This document shows, piece after piece, positions 54,247 through 62,604 of a stretch of 64,000 nt of DNA; positions within the stretch are counted from its first letter, which is position 1, and each line of letters opens with the position of its first letter. The stretch comes from Spirochaetota bacterium (GTDB taxonomy: Bacteria; Spirochaetota; Spirochaetia; Treponematales; Rectinemataceae): NCBI GenBank assembly GCA_022711355.1, contig JAKLFE010000004.1, positions 56,199-120,198 on the forward strand, read 5' to 3'. Made by a program: the position numbers and the translations under genes. The notes under the pieces are model-generated. The model did no database searches. It was not told the origin of the DNA and was given only the letters and a program-made list of their open reading frames with translations.

Positions 54247-55338
54247 ATGCTGCGCCTCGTCCACGCGGCGGCCCTCGCCGCCGCGCTCGGCTGCCTCGCC
54301 TGCAGCCTGGCCCCGCCTCGGCCGAGCCTCCCGCCCTTCGTCGAGGAGGCGGATGTCCCCGCCGACCGGGCCCTCCTCGTCGTCTACCGCGACTCGAGAC
54401 GCTACGGATCCTTCAACCCGATGCCCGTCAGCAGCTTCGGCACAGTCATCGCCCAGCTCCCGGCGGGGGCCGCGGTCCAGTGCCTCGTCTTCCCGGGACG
54501 GCGGAGCGTCGAGGCCACGATGCTCGGCGCCAAGGGCCCGGTCCGGCGGGGCTCGGTCTCCCTTGAGCTCCTCCCGGGCCAGCGCTATTTCCTAAAGGCG
54601 GTTCCCTCGATGGGCCTGGCTGCGGTCGAGGTCGGCATAGCCCCGGTCGAGCCCGGGCTCGCCCGGGCCGAGCTCGCGGGCTGCGGCGCCGTCCTCGGGC
54701 CCGCGGGGGGCAGGGTCCTTTCCGAGCGGGGCGGGCCCGCGGCGCCCGGGCGCGGCGACGGGCCCGCCCTGCCGGGCGCGGGCCGCACGGACGCGGCGCC
54801 GGCGGCGGGGCAGGCAGTGGCGGCTAACGTCCCGACGAAGATAGCCGCGCTTCTCCGCTCCGGAAGCCCCGTGAGCCTCCTCGTCGTGGTGCCGGAGGCG
54901 GATCTGCGGCGCGACTACGCGGGCGAGGCTCCCGTCCCGGCTTCATGGAAGAAGGAGAAGGCCGCCGAGCTCGCCGCGGAGTGGGCGGGCCAGTCCCTCG
55001 AGGCCTTCGGGGGCCATCCCGGCTTCTCGGTGGTCAACCGCGAGGGGCTCGGGGATATCCTCGCGGAATTCGAGCTCCAGGGCTCCGCCGCCTTCGACCA
55101 GCGCTCGACGGCCCGCTTCGGGCGCATGGCGGGATCGAGCCACATGCTCCTGCTCTCCTTCGCCTGGCGCAGGGAGCCCGGCGGCCCCTACCTCGAGGAT
55201 ACGACGGTCAAGCTCGTCGACCTGGCCCTCAACACGATCCTGGCCGTCGACCGGATCCGCGTCGTCATCTCGGTCGAGGAGTCGACGGGCCGGGCGACCG
55301 TCCTCGAGCGTTGGCAGAACGGAGTCCGCCTCAGGTGA
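54247..55338 (+). CDS. lipoprotein with DUF2846-like and CsgG-like regions
   Basis: 363 residues. A lipoprotein signal (AAALAAALGCLAC) puts the lipidated Cys near residue 16-19. Residues about 35-135 (DRALLVVYRDSRRYGSFNPMPVS...LLPGQRYFLKAV) resemble DUF2846-type lipoprotein domains. A Gly/Pro/Ala-rich linker leads to a C-terminal part with FSVVNREGLGDILAEFELQGSAAFD, MAGSSHMLLLSFAW and VKLVDLALNTILAVDRI, the pattern of CsgG-like curli-assembly and LPP-type proteins. The combination suggests an outer-membrane-associated role, but none is proven. The ATG follows AAGGAGGAGGC. Monocistronic. Confidence 0.7.
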   Translation: MLRLVHAAALAAALGCLACSLAPPRPSLPPFVEEADVPADRALLVVYRDSRRYGSFNPMPVSSFGTVIAQLPAGAAVQCLVFPGRRSVEATMLGAKGPVRRGSVSLELLPGQRYFLKAVPSMGLAAVEVGIAPVEPGLARAELAGCGAVLGPAGGRVLSERGGPAAPGRGDGPALPGAGRTDAAPAAGQAVAANVPTKIAALLRSGSPVSLLVVVPEADLRRDYAGEAPVPASWKKEKAAELAAEWAGQSLEAFGGHPGFSVVNREGLGDILAEFELQGSAAFDQRSTARFGRMAGSSHMLLLSFAWRREPGGPYLEDTTVKLVDLALNTILAVDRIRVVISVEESTGRATVLERWQNGVRLR

Positions 55339-55387
55339 GGGAGGAGCCTCGGGCGCAGGGAGTCCCCGAATCGAGGGCTTCGGGCCT

Positions 55388-56416
55388 TCAGGGGAGGAAG
55401 TCGCTCTGCCGGTCGGACTGGGTCAGGACGCTCCAGTTCCCCGCCTCGTCCCCGGCGACCTTGACCGAGCCGTCGATGCAGGTGACGTAGGCGGCCGAGC
55501 CGACCTTGCGCCAGTTCTTGTACACTTGGAGGCTCGCGAGGTTGTCGTGCATCATGACGGCGAGCTTGGGCGAGACGGCCCTCGCGAAGCCCTTGCTCGA
55601 TGAGGTGTCGGCCCCGTGATGGCCGACCTTGACGAGGTCGGCCTTGAGGCGCTCGCCGTACTTCGCGACGAGCTCGGCCTCGCGGGGCGTGTAGACGTCG
55701 CCCATGAAGAGCATGGACGAGGCCCCGTAGGCGAACTTGACGACGAGGGAGCGGTCGTTGACGAACTGGGTCCCGTTCTTGGGGTAGCCCTCGTAGTACC
55801 TGATCTCCGGCTCGGGATTGAGGACCTCGGCCCGCACCCGCTCGCCGAAGGAGAAGGCGGAGCCCTCCTCGAGGTAGATCACCTCGATGCCCTTGGCCTT
55901 CACCGCCGCCATGAAGCCGCGGAATACCGCGGTCGGATACTCGAGCCTGCTCGTGTAGAGCCTTCCGACCGAGTACTTCTCGAGCAGGCGCGCGAAGCCC
56001 CCGATGTGGTCGACGTGGGGATGGCTCGCCATGATGGCGTCGAGGCGGGCGACGCCCATCGCGTCGAGGCAGCGCTCGACCTGCTCGGCGCACTCGGGCG
56101 CCCCGGCGTCGACGAGCATGACGAGGCCCTCGGGGCTCGTGAGGATCGCGCAGTCGCCCGACTTCTCCTCGGACTCGGTGACGAGGCTCATCTTGACGAA
56201 GCGGGCCACGAGCTTGCCCTCGTCGCCGGTTCGGTCGAAGAGCGCCTGGAAGCGGTCCGCCGGGGACGGGGCCGCGGCGGGCGCGCTCGCGGCGGGCGAG
56301 GCCTGGGCGGCCGCCGCGCCCTGCGCCGCGAGGCCGAGGGGGGCCGCGGCCAGGAGGGCGGCGGCCATGACGAGGGAGCGAAGGCCCTCGAGCCCCCGAT
56401 GCTTGCGCGATCCCAT
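55388..56416 (-). CDS. secreted metallo-beta-lactamase-fold hydrolase (ComEC C-terminal-like)
   Basis: 342 residues. A signal peptide (LVMAAALLAAAPLGLAAQ) and an Ala-rich linker precede an MBL fold: GDCAILTSPEGLVMLVDAGAP, the metal motif ASHPHVDHIGGF (HxHxDH), SLVVKFAYGASSMLFMGDV and VKVGHHGADTSSSKGF. This subgroup resembles the extracellular hydrolase domain of ComEC, which is thought to cut DNA or phosphodiesters. The ATG at 56416 follows GGAAGGGAACC. It is the last gene of the Ugp-type operon, which would suit extracellular phosphodiester breakdown, though that is inference. Confidence 0.8.
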   Translation of the reverse strand: MGSRKHRGLEGLRSLVMAAALLAAAPLGLAAQGAAAAQASPAASAPAAAPSPADRFQALFDRTGDEGKLVARFVKMSLVTESEEKSGDCAILTSPEGLVMLVDAGAPECAEQVERCLDAMGVARLDAIMASHPHVDHIGGFARLLEKYSVGRLYTSRLEYPTAVFRGFMAAVKAKGIEVIYLEEGSAFSFGERVRAEVLNPEPEIRYYEGYPKNGTQFVNDRSLVVKFAYGASSMLFMGDVYTPREAELVAKYGERLKADLVKVGHHGADTSSSKGFARAVSPKLAVMMHDNLASLQVYKNWRKVGSAAYVTCIDGSVKVAGDEAGNWSVLTQSDRQSDFLP

Positions 56417-56445
56417 GGTTCCCTTCCCGCGCGGAGTCCGCGCGC

Positions 56446-57315
56446 TCATTTCGAGGCCGCCTTCGAGAAGCCGCTCAAGAGGTACTTCTGGAGCAGGGCG
56501 AAGAGGATGATGATCGGCAGCACGGCCATCACGGCCCCGGCCATGATCTGGTTCTGGTTCATGGTCTCGAGGCCGGCGTAGGAGCGCTTGAGCTCGTACA
56601 CGCCCTGGGCGATCGTCCGGCGCAGGGGGGTCGTGGTCACCATCTTGGGCCAGAAGTAGGCGTTCCAGTGGTCGATGAAGGAGATGATCCCGACGGTCAT
56701 GAGGGTCGGCTTGCACATCGGCGCGAGGATCTTGAAGATGATCCCGACGCGGCCCATGCCCTCGAGCCGCGCGGCCTCGAGGAAGCTGTCGTCCACGGCC
56801 TTGAAGGACTGCCTGAGCATGAAGATCATGTAGGCGGAGACGGCCTGGGGGACGATGAGGCCCGCGAAGGTGTTGATCCAATGCAGCTTCGCGACCATGC
56901 AGTAGATGGGCACGAAGGTGATCTGGATGGGTATCATGAGGGCGCCGAGCACCAGGACGAAGAGGGAGTCCCGGCCGCGGAAAGAGCCCTTGGCGAAGCC
57001 GTAGGCCGCGAAGCAGCCGGCCAGGAGCTGAAGGGAGAGGATGCCGCCGGTCATCACGATCGTGTTGAGGAAGTAGCGCCCGAAGGGCGCCATCTTGAGG
57101 GCGTCCGGGTAGTTCCTCCAGTTGAAGGCCGCCGGCCAGAGGGTCGGCACGGGCCTGAGGAGCTCCTCGCTCGACTTGAGCGAGGAGATGATCATCCAGT
57201 AGATCGGGAAGACCGCGACGAGGGTGACGGCGGCCGCCGCCGCGTACTGGAGGAGGGCCCCGACGGCCCTGGCCCGCCTCGCGCGGGCATTGGCTCCCTG
57301 ATTCGCTTCGCTCAC
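56446..57315 (-). CDS. carbohydrate/glycerol-phosphate-type ABC permease (UgpE/MalG-like)
   Basis: 289 residues, six helices. Landmarks are AVFPIYWMIISSLKSSEEL, LPAWPAAFNWRNY-type spacing, QAVSAYMIFMLRQSFKAV and the EAA loop EAARLEGMGRVGIIFKILAPMCKP. It pairs with the UgpA-like permease whose stop lies 12 bp upstream. The ATPase (UgpC/MsmK type) is not in the window. Confidence 0.9.
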   Translation of the reverse strand: MSEANQGANARARRARAVGALLQYAAAAAVTLVAVFPIYWMIISSLKSSEELLRPVPTLWPAAFNWRNYPDALKMAPFGRYFLNTIVMTGGILSLQLLAGCFAAYGFAKGSFRGRDSLFVLVLGALMIPIQITFVPIYCMVAKLHWINTFAGLIVPQAVSAYMIFMLRQSFKAVDDSFLEAARLEGMGRVGIIFKILAPMCKPTLMTVGIISFIDHWNAYFWPKMVTTTPLRRTIAQGVYELKRSYAGLETMNQNQIMAGAVMAVLPIIILFALLQKYLLSGFSKAASK

Positions 57316-57327
57316 GGGCCGCCTCCC

Positions 57328-58269
57328 TCAGGACTCGTAGTGGACGTTCTTGCTCGAGATCCTCATGGTCGCCGCGGTGGAGGCGAGGAGGATCACGAAG
57401 AAGAGGCAGGAGACCACGGCGGCCCGGTCCACGCGGAAGTCCACGAAGGCGAGCTCGTAGATCCAGAAGACCGTCACGTTCGTGCTCTGGTAGGGGCCGC
57501 CGCCGGTCATGACGTCGACGGACTGGAAGACCTTCATCGAGGCGATGAAGGTGGTCACGAAGAGGAAGAGGGTGGTCGGCGAGAGGAGGGGCAGGGTGAT
57601 GTAGCGGAAGCGCTGGAAGGGCCCCGCCCCGTCGATCTTGGCCGCCTCGTAGTACTCGGGGGAGATGCCCTTCATCGCCGAGAGGTAGATCATCATGCCG
57701 TAGCCGACGACGCGCCAGCCCGTGAGGACGAGGACCGAGGCCAGGGCCGTCTTCTCGCTGTTCAGCCAGGCGAGGGGGGCGGCACCGAAGAGCTTGAGGA
57801 CGTAGTTGAGGATGCCGTACTGGTCGTTCAGGATCCACATGAAGACGATGGCCGAGGTCGAGATGGCGATGTAGCGGGGCATGAAGAGGACCGAGCGCAT
57901 GGCGGAGAAGGCCCGGCTCTCCCGGTTGAAGAGGGCGGCGAGGAGGATGCCCCCGGCCAGGGTAATCAGGATCTCCCAGAAGGTGTAGGTGAAGGTGATC
58001 CGGAGCGAGGCGAGGAGCTTCTCGCAGCCGGAGCCCTGGAAGAGCCACTTCCAGTTCTTGAAGCCGACGTAGTCGTACTTGTCCTTGATCAGGTTCCAGT
58101 TCGTGAAGCCGATCCGGAAGAGCTCGACCACGGGGTAGTAGACGAAGGCGAGGAAGAAGGCCAGGGCCGGGGCGACGCAGAGGAAGTCCTTGGCCCGCTC
58201 CCGACTCCTGTACCTGGCCGCGCGAGCGCGCGCTCCCCTCTTGCCTGCCGCGTTCTCCGACACTGCCAT
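57328..58269 (-). CDS. carbohydrate/glycerol-phosphate-type ABC permease (UgpA/MalF-like)
   Basis: 313 residues, six helices. It opens with FLCVAPALAFFLAFVYYPVVELFRIGFTNWNLI, and the EAA loop is EYYEAAKIDGAGPFQRFRYITLPLLSPTT. MTGGGPYQSTNVTVFWIYELAF is the usual late motif. GAGGAGGG directly touches the ATG at 58269, so the GTG six bases further in (58263) may be the real start. A strong hairpin separates it from the binding-protein gene. Confidence 0.9.
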   Translation of the reverse strand: MAVSENAAGKRGARARAARYRSRERAKDFLCVAPALAFFLAFVYYPVVELFRIGFTNWNLIKDKYDYVGFKNWKWLFQGSGCEKLLASLRITFTYTFWEILITLAGGILLAALFNRESRAFSAMRSVLFMPRYIAISTSAIVFMWILNDQYGILNYVLKLFGAAPLAWLNSEKTALASVLVLTGWRVVGYGMMIYLSAMKGISPEYYEAAKIDGAGPFQRFRYITLPLLSPTTLFLFVTTFIASMKVFQSVDVMTGGGPYQSTNVTVFWIYELAFVDFRVDRAAVVSCLFFVILLASTAATMRISSKNVHYES

Positions 58270-58281
58270 CCCTCCTCGCTC

Positions 58282-58312
58282 GCCCCCGGCCCCCGAAGCG
58301 GGGGCCGGGGGC
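58282..58312 (-). terminator. perfect hairpin after the Ugp-type binding-protein gene (attenuator-like)
   Basis: Perfect 13-bp stem GCCCCCGGCCCCC (58282-58294) / GGGGGCCGGGGGC (58300-58312), loop GAAGC. No T-tract. Third transporter in the window with such a structure in this position. Confidence 0.7.
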
Positions 58313-58337
58313 TATCAGCCGCTCCCGGCGCCCGGGA

Positions 58338-59621
58338 TCAGTCCTGCAGGGCCTCGTCCAGGAGGACGGCCGCCTTCTTCATGGCCGCCTCCATGTCCCC
58401 GCCCTCGATGATGACCTTGGCCATCTCCTGCATCCAGATCTTGGCGAAGGCCGAGTAGGCCGGGTGCTGGATGCGCGGGTAGATGTGGCCGATGTTGTCG
58501 AAGACGGCCTTGAAGGCGGGCTTCTCCTTGAGGAAGGCCTGGCCCTCGGCGGTCTTGGTCACCGACTCGCGGGTGGGCATGTATCCCGTGCCGCGGGCCC
58601 AGTACATGTTGACTTCCTTGCTCGTCAGGTAGGTGAGGAGCTTCCAGGCCGCGTTCTTGACCTCCTGGCTGTTCTTGGCGGGGATGAGGAGGACGGAGCC
58701 GCCGACCTCGGAGTCCCGCTTCGCGTCGCCGGGCAGGTAGTGCATGCCGACCTTGAACTTGCAGGTGTCGGCGTACATGTTGTACAGGGAGGTGGTGTGG
58801 ATGACGGAGAAGGTCTTGCCGTCGATGAAGTTCTGCCGCATGACGCTCGAGGCGTCCTTGCCGTAGGCCCAGTAGGCGCTCTTCTCGTCGCACCACTGCT
58901 TGAGCTTCCTGGCGACCGCGACGGCCTTGGCCCCTCCCAGGTCGGTCGTCTCCATGTCCTTGTTGACGAGGCTCACGCCGGCGTTCAGGTAGAAGGGCTC
59001 GAAGTACCACTGGTCCCATCCGGGGATCACGGTGGCGTAGCGCTGGGCCGAGCCGTCGGCGGCCTTCTTGGAGGCCTTCTTCATGAACTCGTCCATCTGC
59101 GCCCAGGTCTCGGGGAGCTTGATCTTCTCGGCGTCGGCCATGTCCTTGTTGTAGAACATGATCTGGGTCGAGATGAGGAAGGGCAGGGAGACCTGCTTGC
59201 CGCCGTAGCTCGTCGAGGCCGTGAGGCCGGGCCCGAAGTCCTTGACGTCGAAGCCCGTGGCCTTGATGTAGGGATCGAGGACCTCGCAGAGGCCGGAGGC
59301 GCCGTACTCGGCGACCAGGGGGGTGTTCGCCACGGTCAGGCCGGGCAGGGTGGTGCCGGCGGCCTGGGCCGCGATGAGCTTCTCGTTGAGGTCCTTGTAG
59401 GCGCCCTGGTAGACCGCCTCGACGTCGATGTTCGGGTTGGCCTTCTCGAAGTCGGCCACGACCTTGTCGACGAGGGGCGCGTACTGGGCCTCGAGGGCGT
59501 GCCACCACTGGATCTTGACGGGGGCCTTGACCTCGTACTTCTTGGCGTCCTGGGCGCCTGCGCCTGCGGCCGCGAGGGCCGCCAGCGCCAGGGCGGCGAC
59601 TGCTTGGCGGATGCTGCTCAT
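58338..59621 (-). CDS. ABC transporter substrate-binding protein (UgpB-like, SBP family 1)
   Basis: 427 residues. A signal peptide (VAALALAALAAAGAGAQ) precedes an extracellular binding fold: VKIQWWHALEAQYAPLVDKVVADFEKANPNIDVEAVYQGAYKDLNEKL, which resembles UgpB (WHSMEGELG...VYKGNYEQ). Later motifs GGKQVSLPFLISTQIMFYNKDM and KLPETWAQMDEFMKKA are general for the family. Because a glycerophosphodiester phosphodiesterase gene lies across the divergent promoter, glycerol-3-phosphate or a glycerophosphodiester is a plausible ligand, but a sugar is possible. The ATG follows TAAGGAGGACTACG. Confidence 0.85.
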   Translation of the reverse strand: MSSIRQAVAALALAALAAAGAGAQDAKKYEVKAPVKIQWWHALEAQYAPLVDKVVADFEKANPNIDVEAVYQGAYKDLNEKLIAAQAAGTTLPGLTVANTPLVAEYGASGLCEVLDPYIKATGFDVKDFGPGLTASTSYGGKQVSLPFLISTQIMFYNKDMADAEKIKLPETWAQMDEFMKKASKKAADGSAQRYATVIPGWDQWYFEPFYLNAGVSLVNKDMETTDLGGAKAVAVARKLKQWCDEKSAYWAYGKDASSVMRQNFIDGKTFSVIHTTSLYNMYADTCKFKVGMHYLPGDAKRDSEVGGSVLLIPAKNSQEVKNAAWKLLTYLTSKEVNMYWARGTGYMPTRESVTKTAEGQAFLKEKPAFKAVFDNIGHIYPRIQHPAYSAFAKIWMQEMAKVIIEGGDMEAAMKKAAVLLDEALQD

Positions 59622-59705
59622 CGTAGTCCTCCTTAGCTCGAGCTCGAGCTTCGATCGCGATTGCGCGGGCGCCCCTCGACAGGGCCCCGCGAGAGCAGGC
59701 CGGGC

Positions 59706-60524
59706 CTAGGCCCGGACCGAGCCGCCGCGCCAGGCGCGCTCGAGGGCGGCCTTGCCGGCGGCGAGGGTCGAGAGATCGGTGCCGATGTTGTACTCGAGGA
59801 CGAGGCCCAGATCGTTCCCCGACGCCGAGGCCGAGGCGGCGGCCGCGGCGAGGAGCCGATCCCAATCGACGCTGCCCGTACCGATCGGAGCGTGGGCGTC
59901 CTTCGTGCCGTCGTTGTCGTGGAGGTGGAGGGCGTGGAGACGGCCGCCGAGGGCGGCGAAGAGGGCCTCGAGATCCCAGCCGCTTATGTGCGCGTGGCCG
60001 ACGTCGACGATGTAGCCGATCGCATCGGGCATGCCCTCGAGGAAGGAGGCGAACTGCTCCTGGGTGAACAGGCTCGTCGCCGGCGTGCCGACGTTCTCCA
60101 CGAGAAGGAGGAGGCCGTAGCGCTCGTTGTACTCGAGGAGGTTGAACATGGCCTGCCTCGAGCGGGAGCGCGCCACCTCCTTGCTGAAATGGCTATCGGG
60201 GCAGGAGCCCGTGTGGAGGACCACGTGGCGGGCACCCACGAGGGCCGCGAAGTCCAGGCTCTCGCGGTAGCTCGCGAGGACGGCCTCGCGGTAGCGGGCG
60301 CACTCGTAGGTCAGGTTCGAGCCCCAGACCGGCACGTGGACCGAATACGCGGTCTTCTTGGCCCGGAGGGCAGCGGCGAGGGACTGCGCCCGTCGGGGAA
60401 AATCGTCCCAGCCCGCCCCGTCGAGCATGAGCTCGATGTTCTCGGCGCCCTGCGCGATGAGGCGATCGACGTTCTCCTCTACCTGGCCGCCGATCAAGCA
60501 CAGCTCGGAATAAAAGACCCGCAT
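59706..60524 (-). CDS. sugar phosphate isomerase/epimerase-like TIM barrel
   Basis: 272 residues. Metal-binding positions of the family are ARHVVLHTGSC (His), LLLLVENVGTP (Glu), GYIVDVGHAHISGWD (Asp, His), ALHLHDNDGTKDAHAPIGTGSVDW (His, Asp) and LVLEYN (Glu). It is probably cytoplasmic. It is the first gene of the operon with the Ugp-type importer. Substrate unknown; adjacent genes suggest a polyol or phosphorylated compound. The ATG at 60524 follows AAAGGG; a GTG lies one codon upstream. The mRNA leader is about 90 nt. Confidence 0.8.
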   Translation of the reverse strand: MRVFYSELCLIGGQVEENVDRLIAQGAENIELMLDGAGWDDFPRRAQSLAAALRAKKTAYSVHVPVWGSNLTYECARYREAVLASYRESLDFAALVGARHVVLHTGSCPDSHFSKEVARSRSRQAMFNLLEYNERYGLLLLVENVGTPATSLFTQEQFASFLEGMPDAIGYIVDVGHAHISGWDLEALFAALGGRLHALHLHDNDGTKDAHAPIGTGSVDWDRLLAAAAASASASGNDLGLVLEYNIGTDLSTLAAGKAALERAWRGGSVRA

Positions 60525-60570
60525 CACGACAACCCTTTCTCGAGATCTCCGCTCTTTGCAGCGGGGATCT

Positions 60571-60590
60571 ACTGCCTCGAAGTCTGTAGT
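60571..60590. repeat. single copy of the CTGCCTCGAAG repeat
   Basis: ACTGCCTCGAAGTCTGTAGT carries the core found four times at 23351-23440. With flanks it forms an imperfect palindrome (CTAC...GTAG). It lies in the long leader of the TIM-barrel/Ugp operon. Confidence 0.65.
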
Positions 60591-60622
60591 TTCAATAACT
60601 ATTTATTAAATATTTAGTAGCG

Positions 60623-60651
60623 ATAGTATCCTGATACACTACAATTGTCAA
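60623..60651 (-). promoter_or_regulatory. promoter of the TIM-barrel/Ugp operon with internal operator
   Basis: Minus-strand TTGACA (60646-60651), a 17-nt spacer and TACTAT (60623-60628). The spacer contains the perfect palindrome GTATC-CT-GATAC (60626-60637), a classic place for a repressor site, probably for the divergent LacI-type regulator. Confidence 0.7.
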
Positions 60652-60710
60652 ATGAAACCTGATTTTCAATTACATTTTTAACAATCTTTTAATTTTCTGT
60701 CAGACGAGGA

Positions 60711-60739
60711 TTGCTAATTCCGTAGATGAGCCCTATCAT
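60711..60739 (+). promoter_or_regulatory. probable promoter of the third lacI gene
   Basis: TTGCTA (60711-60716), a 17-nt spacer and TATCAT (60734-60739). The predicted leader is about 27 nt. The whole 60528-60772 spacer is strongly AT-rich for this genome. Confidence 0.5.
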
Positions 60740-60772
60740 GTTTTAACTATCTCGCTCGACGAACGGTGCAGG

Positions 60773-61873
60773 ATGGCGAAAAAGCAGAACCCGACCCTGA
60801 AGCAGATCGCGGAGCTCGCGGGCTTCTCGCAGGCCTCGGTCTCGATGATCCTCAACAACCGCATGGACGTCTCCTTCTCGGAGAAGACCATACAGCTCGT
60901 CCACTCGGCGGCCGAGAGCCTCGGCTACGAGAAGCCCGATCCAGCTCCCCGGCGCCGCGGCTCGGCGCGGAGGCTCGTCGCCGTCCTCTGCCCCAACGTC
61001 TCGAATCCCTACTACTCCTCCCTGGTCCAGGCCATCGAGCAGTCCGCCTGGGCGAACGAGTACCAGGTCCTGGTCATGGACACCTACCGCTCCGCCGAGG
61101 CGGAGGAGCGCTGCCTCGCCGTCCTCCGCGAGGGCGAGGTCGCCGGCGCCATCTTCGCCATGCCGCCCAGGTCCCCCGCCGCCCTCGAGGAGCTCGGCAG
61201 GGAGCTGCCCCTCGTCGCGATCGGCGACCGGGGGAGCTCCCTCCACGTCGACGCCGTCGAGGTGGACAACTACGGCGCCGGGGTCCTCATCGCGCGGCAC
61301 CTCCTCGAGCTCGGGCACGAGCGCGTCGCCTTCGTCTCGACGACCCTCGACGAGCAGGCGATCGTCCGTATGCGCCGCTTCAAGGGTGTCGAGGAGACCA
61401 TCCTCGCCGAGCGCCCCGGCGCCGAGTTCGCGGCCTTCTCCCGGGGCATAGCGCCCGAGCAGGAGCTCGGCGACCTGTTCATCGAGCACCGGGTGGGCTA
61501 CGAGCTCGCCCTCGAGGCCATCGACCGGGCCGCCTTCACCGCCATCGTGGCGGTGAACGACATGGTCGCCTTCGGGGCGATCGACGCCATCGCGGAGCGG
61601 GGGCTCTCGGTGCCGGGGGACCTGAGCGTCTGCGGCTTCGACAACGTCTTCCCCTCGCGGCTCAGGCCCATCTCCCTGACCACGGTGGACAACTACATCG
61701 TGGAGAAGGGCCGCAGCGCCTTCGCGATGCTGCTCGGCCGCATCGGGGGAGCCTCGGGGGGCGCGGGCCCCTCCGAGGCCATCACGAGGGTGGAGTACCC
61801 TCCCCGCCTCGTCGTGCGGGGATCGACCGCGCGGCCGCGCGGCCGCGGCAGGCAGGGAGGGAGGGAACGATGA
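60773..61873 (+). CDS. LacI family regulator of the divergent Ugp-type operon
   Basis: 366 residues. Helix-turn-helix TLKQIAELAGFSQASVSMILNN, with the hinge-adjacent DVSFSEKTIQLVHSAAESLGY, then an effector domain with SNPYYSSLVQAIEQSAW, DNYGAGVLIARHLLELGHERVAFV and LSVPGDLSVCGFDNVFPS. It likely controls the divergent promoter that carries GTATCCTGATAC. Its stop overlaps the next start as ATGA, so repressor and phosphodiesterase are translationally coupled. The C-terminus is a basic Arg/Gly tail. Confidence 0.9.
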   Translation: MAKKQNPTLKQIAELAGFSQASVSMILNNRMDVSFSEKTIQLVHSAAESLGYEKPDPAPRRRGSARRLVAVLCPNVSNPYYSSLVQAIEQSAWANEYQVLVMDTYRSAEAEERCLAVLREGEVAGAIFAMPPRSPAALEELGRELPLVAIGDRGSSLHVDAVEVDNYGAGVLIARHLLELGHERVAFVSTTLDEQAIVRMRRFKGVEETILAERPGAEFAAFSRGIAPEQELGDLFIEHRVGYELALEAIDRAAFTAIVAVNDMVAFGAIDAIAERGLSVPGDLSVCGFDNVFPSRLRPISLTTVDNYIVEKGRSAFAMLLGRIGGASGGAGPSEAITRVEYPPRLVVRGSTARPRGRGRQGGRER

Positions 61874-62604
61874 CGAGGATCTTCGCGCACCGGGGCTATA
61901 GCGCCGCCTACCCCGAGAACACGATGGGCGCCTTCGCGGCGGCCCTGGAGGCGGGCTGCGATGGGATCGAGCTGGACGTGCAGCTGAGCCGGGACGGCCG
62001 CCTCGTGGTCATCCACGACGAGAGCGTGGACCGCTGCACCGACGGCTCGGGCAGGGTCCGCGACCTCGCGCTCGAGGAGCTCCGGAGGCTCGACGCGGGA
62101 GCCTCGTTCAAGGGCGGCCGGGCCTCGGGAGGCCAGCCCGCCCGGATACCCACCCTCGAGGAGGTCCTCGCGCTCGTCCGCGGCGGCGCGGCCGCGATCA
62201 ACATCGAGCTGAAGAACCACCTCGTCGCCTACCCCGGCCTCGAGGAGAAGGCCGTCGCGGCGGTCCGCGAGGCCGGCATGGAGGGGCGCGTCCTCTTCTC
62301 CTCCTTCAACCACCCCTCCCTCCTCCGCTGCAAGCGCCTCGCGCCGGAGATCGAGATCGCTTTCGTCGTCTCCTGCTGGATGATCGAGCCGGGGGCCTAC
62401 TGCGAGGCCAGGGGAGCGGAGTACCTCAACCCGCGCTTCGGCTTCCTCGACGCCGAGAGCCACGCCGAGCTCAGGCGGCACGGCCGAAGGGCCCAGGCCT
62501 GGACCGTCAACGAGGCCGCGGAGATGGAGCGTCTCGCCGCGCTGGGGGTCGATTCGATCATCACGAACGAGCCCGGGCTCGCCCGCTCCGTCCTCGGTCG
62601 CTAG
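61870..62604 (+). CDS. ugpQ: glycerophosphodiester phosphodiesterase (cytoplasmic, UgpQ-like)
   Basis: 244 residues, no signal peptide. Family motifs are RIFAHRGYSAAYPENTMGAF (catalytic His, then Glu), GIELDVQLSRDGRLVVIHDESVDRCTDGSG (Glu, Asp and second catalytic His), AINIELKNH and FSSFNHPSL. It hydrolyses glycerophosphodiesters to glycerol-3-phosphate and an alcohol. The ATG at 61870 overlaps the lacI stop. Its link with a Ugp-type importer suggests glycerophosphodiester salvage. It ends in a CTAG shared with the convergent gene's stop. Confidence 0.92.
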   Translation: MTRIFAHRGYSAAYPENTMGAFAAALEAGCDGIELDVQLSRDGRLVVIHDESVDRCTDGSGRVRDLALEELRRLDAGASFKGGRASGGQPARIPTLEEVLALVRGGAAAINIELKNHLVAYPGLEEKAVAAVREAGMEGRVLFSSFNHPSLLRCKRLAPEIEIAFVVSCWMIEPGAYCEARGAEYLNPRFGFLDAESHAELRRHGRRAQAWTVNEAAEMERLAALGVDSIITNEPGLARSVLGR

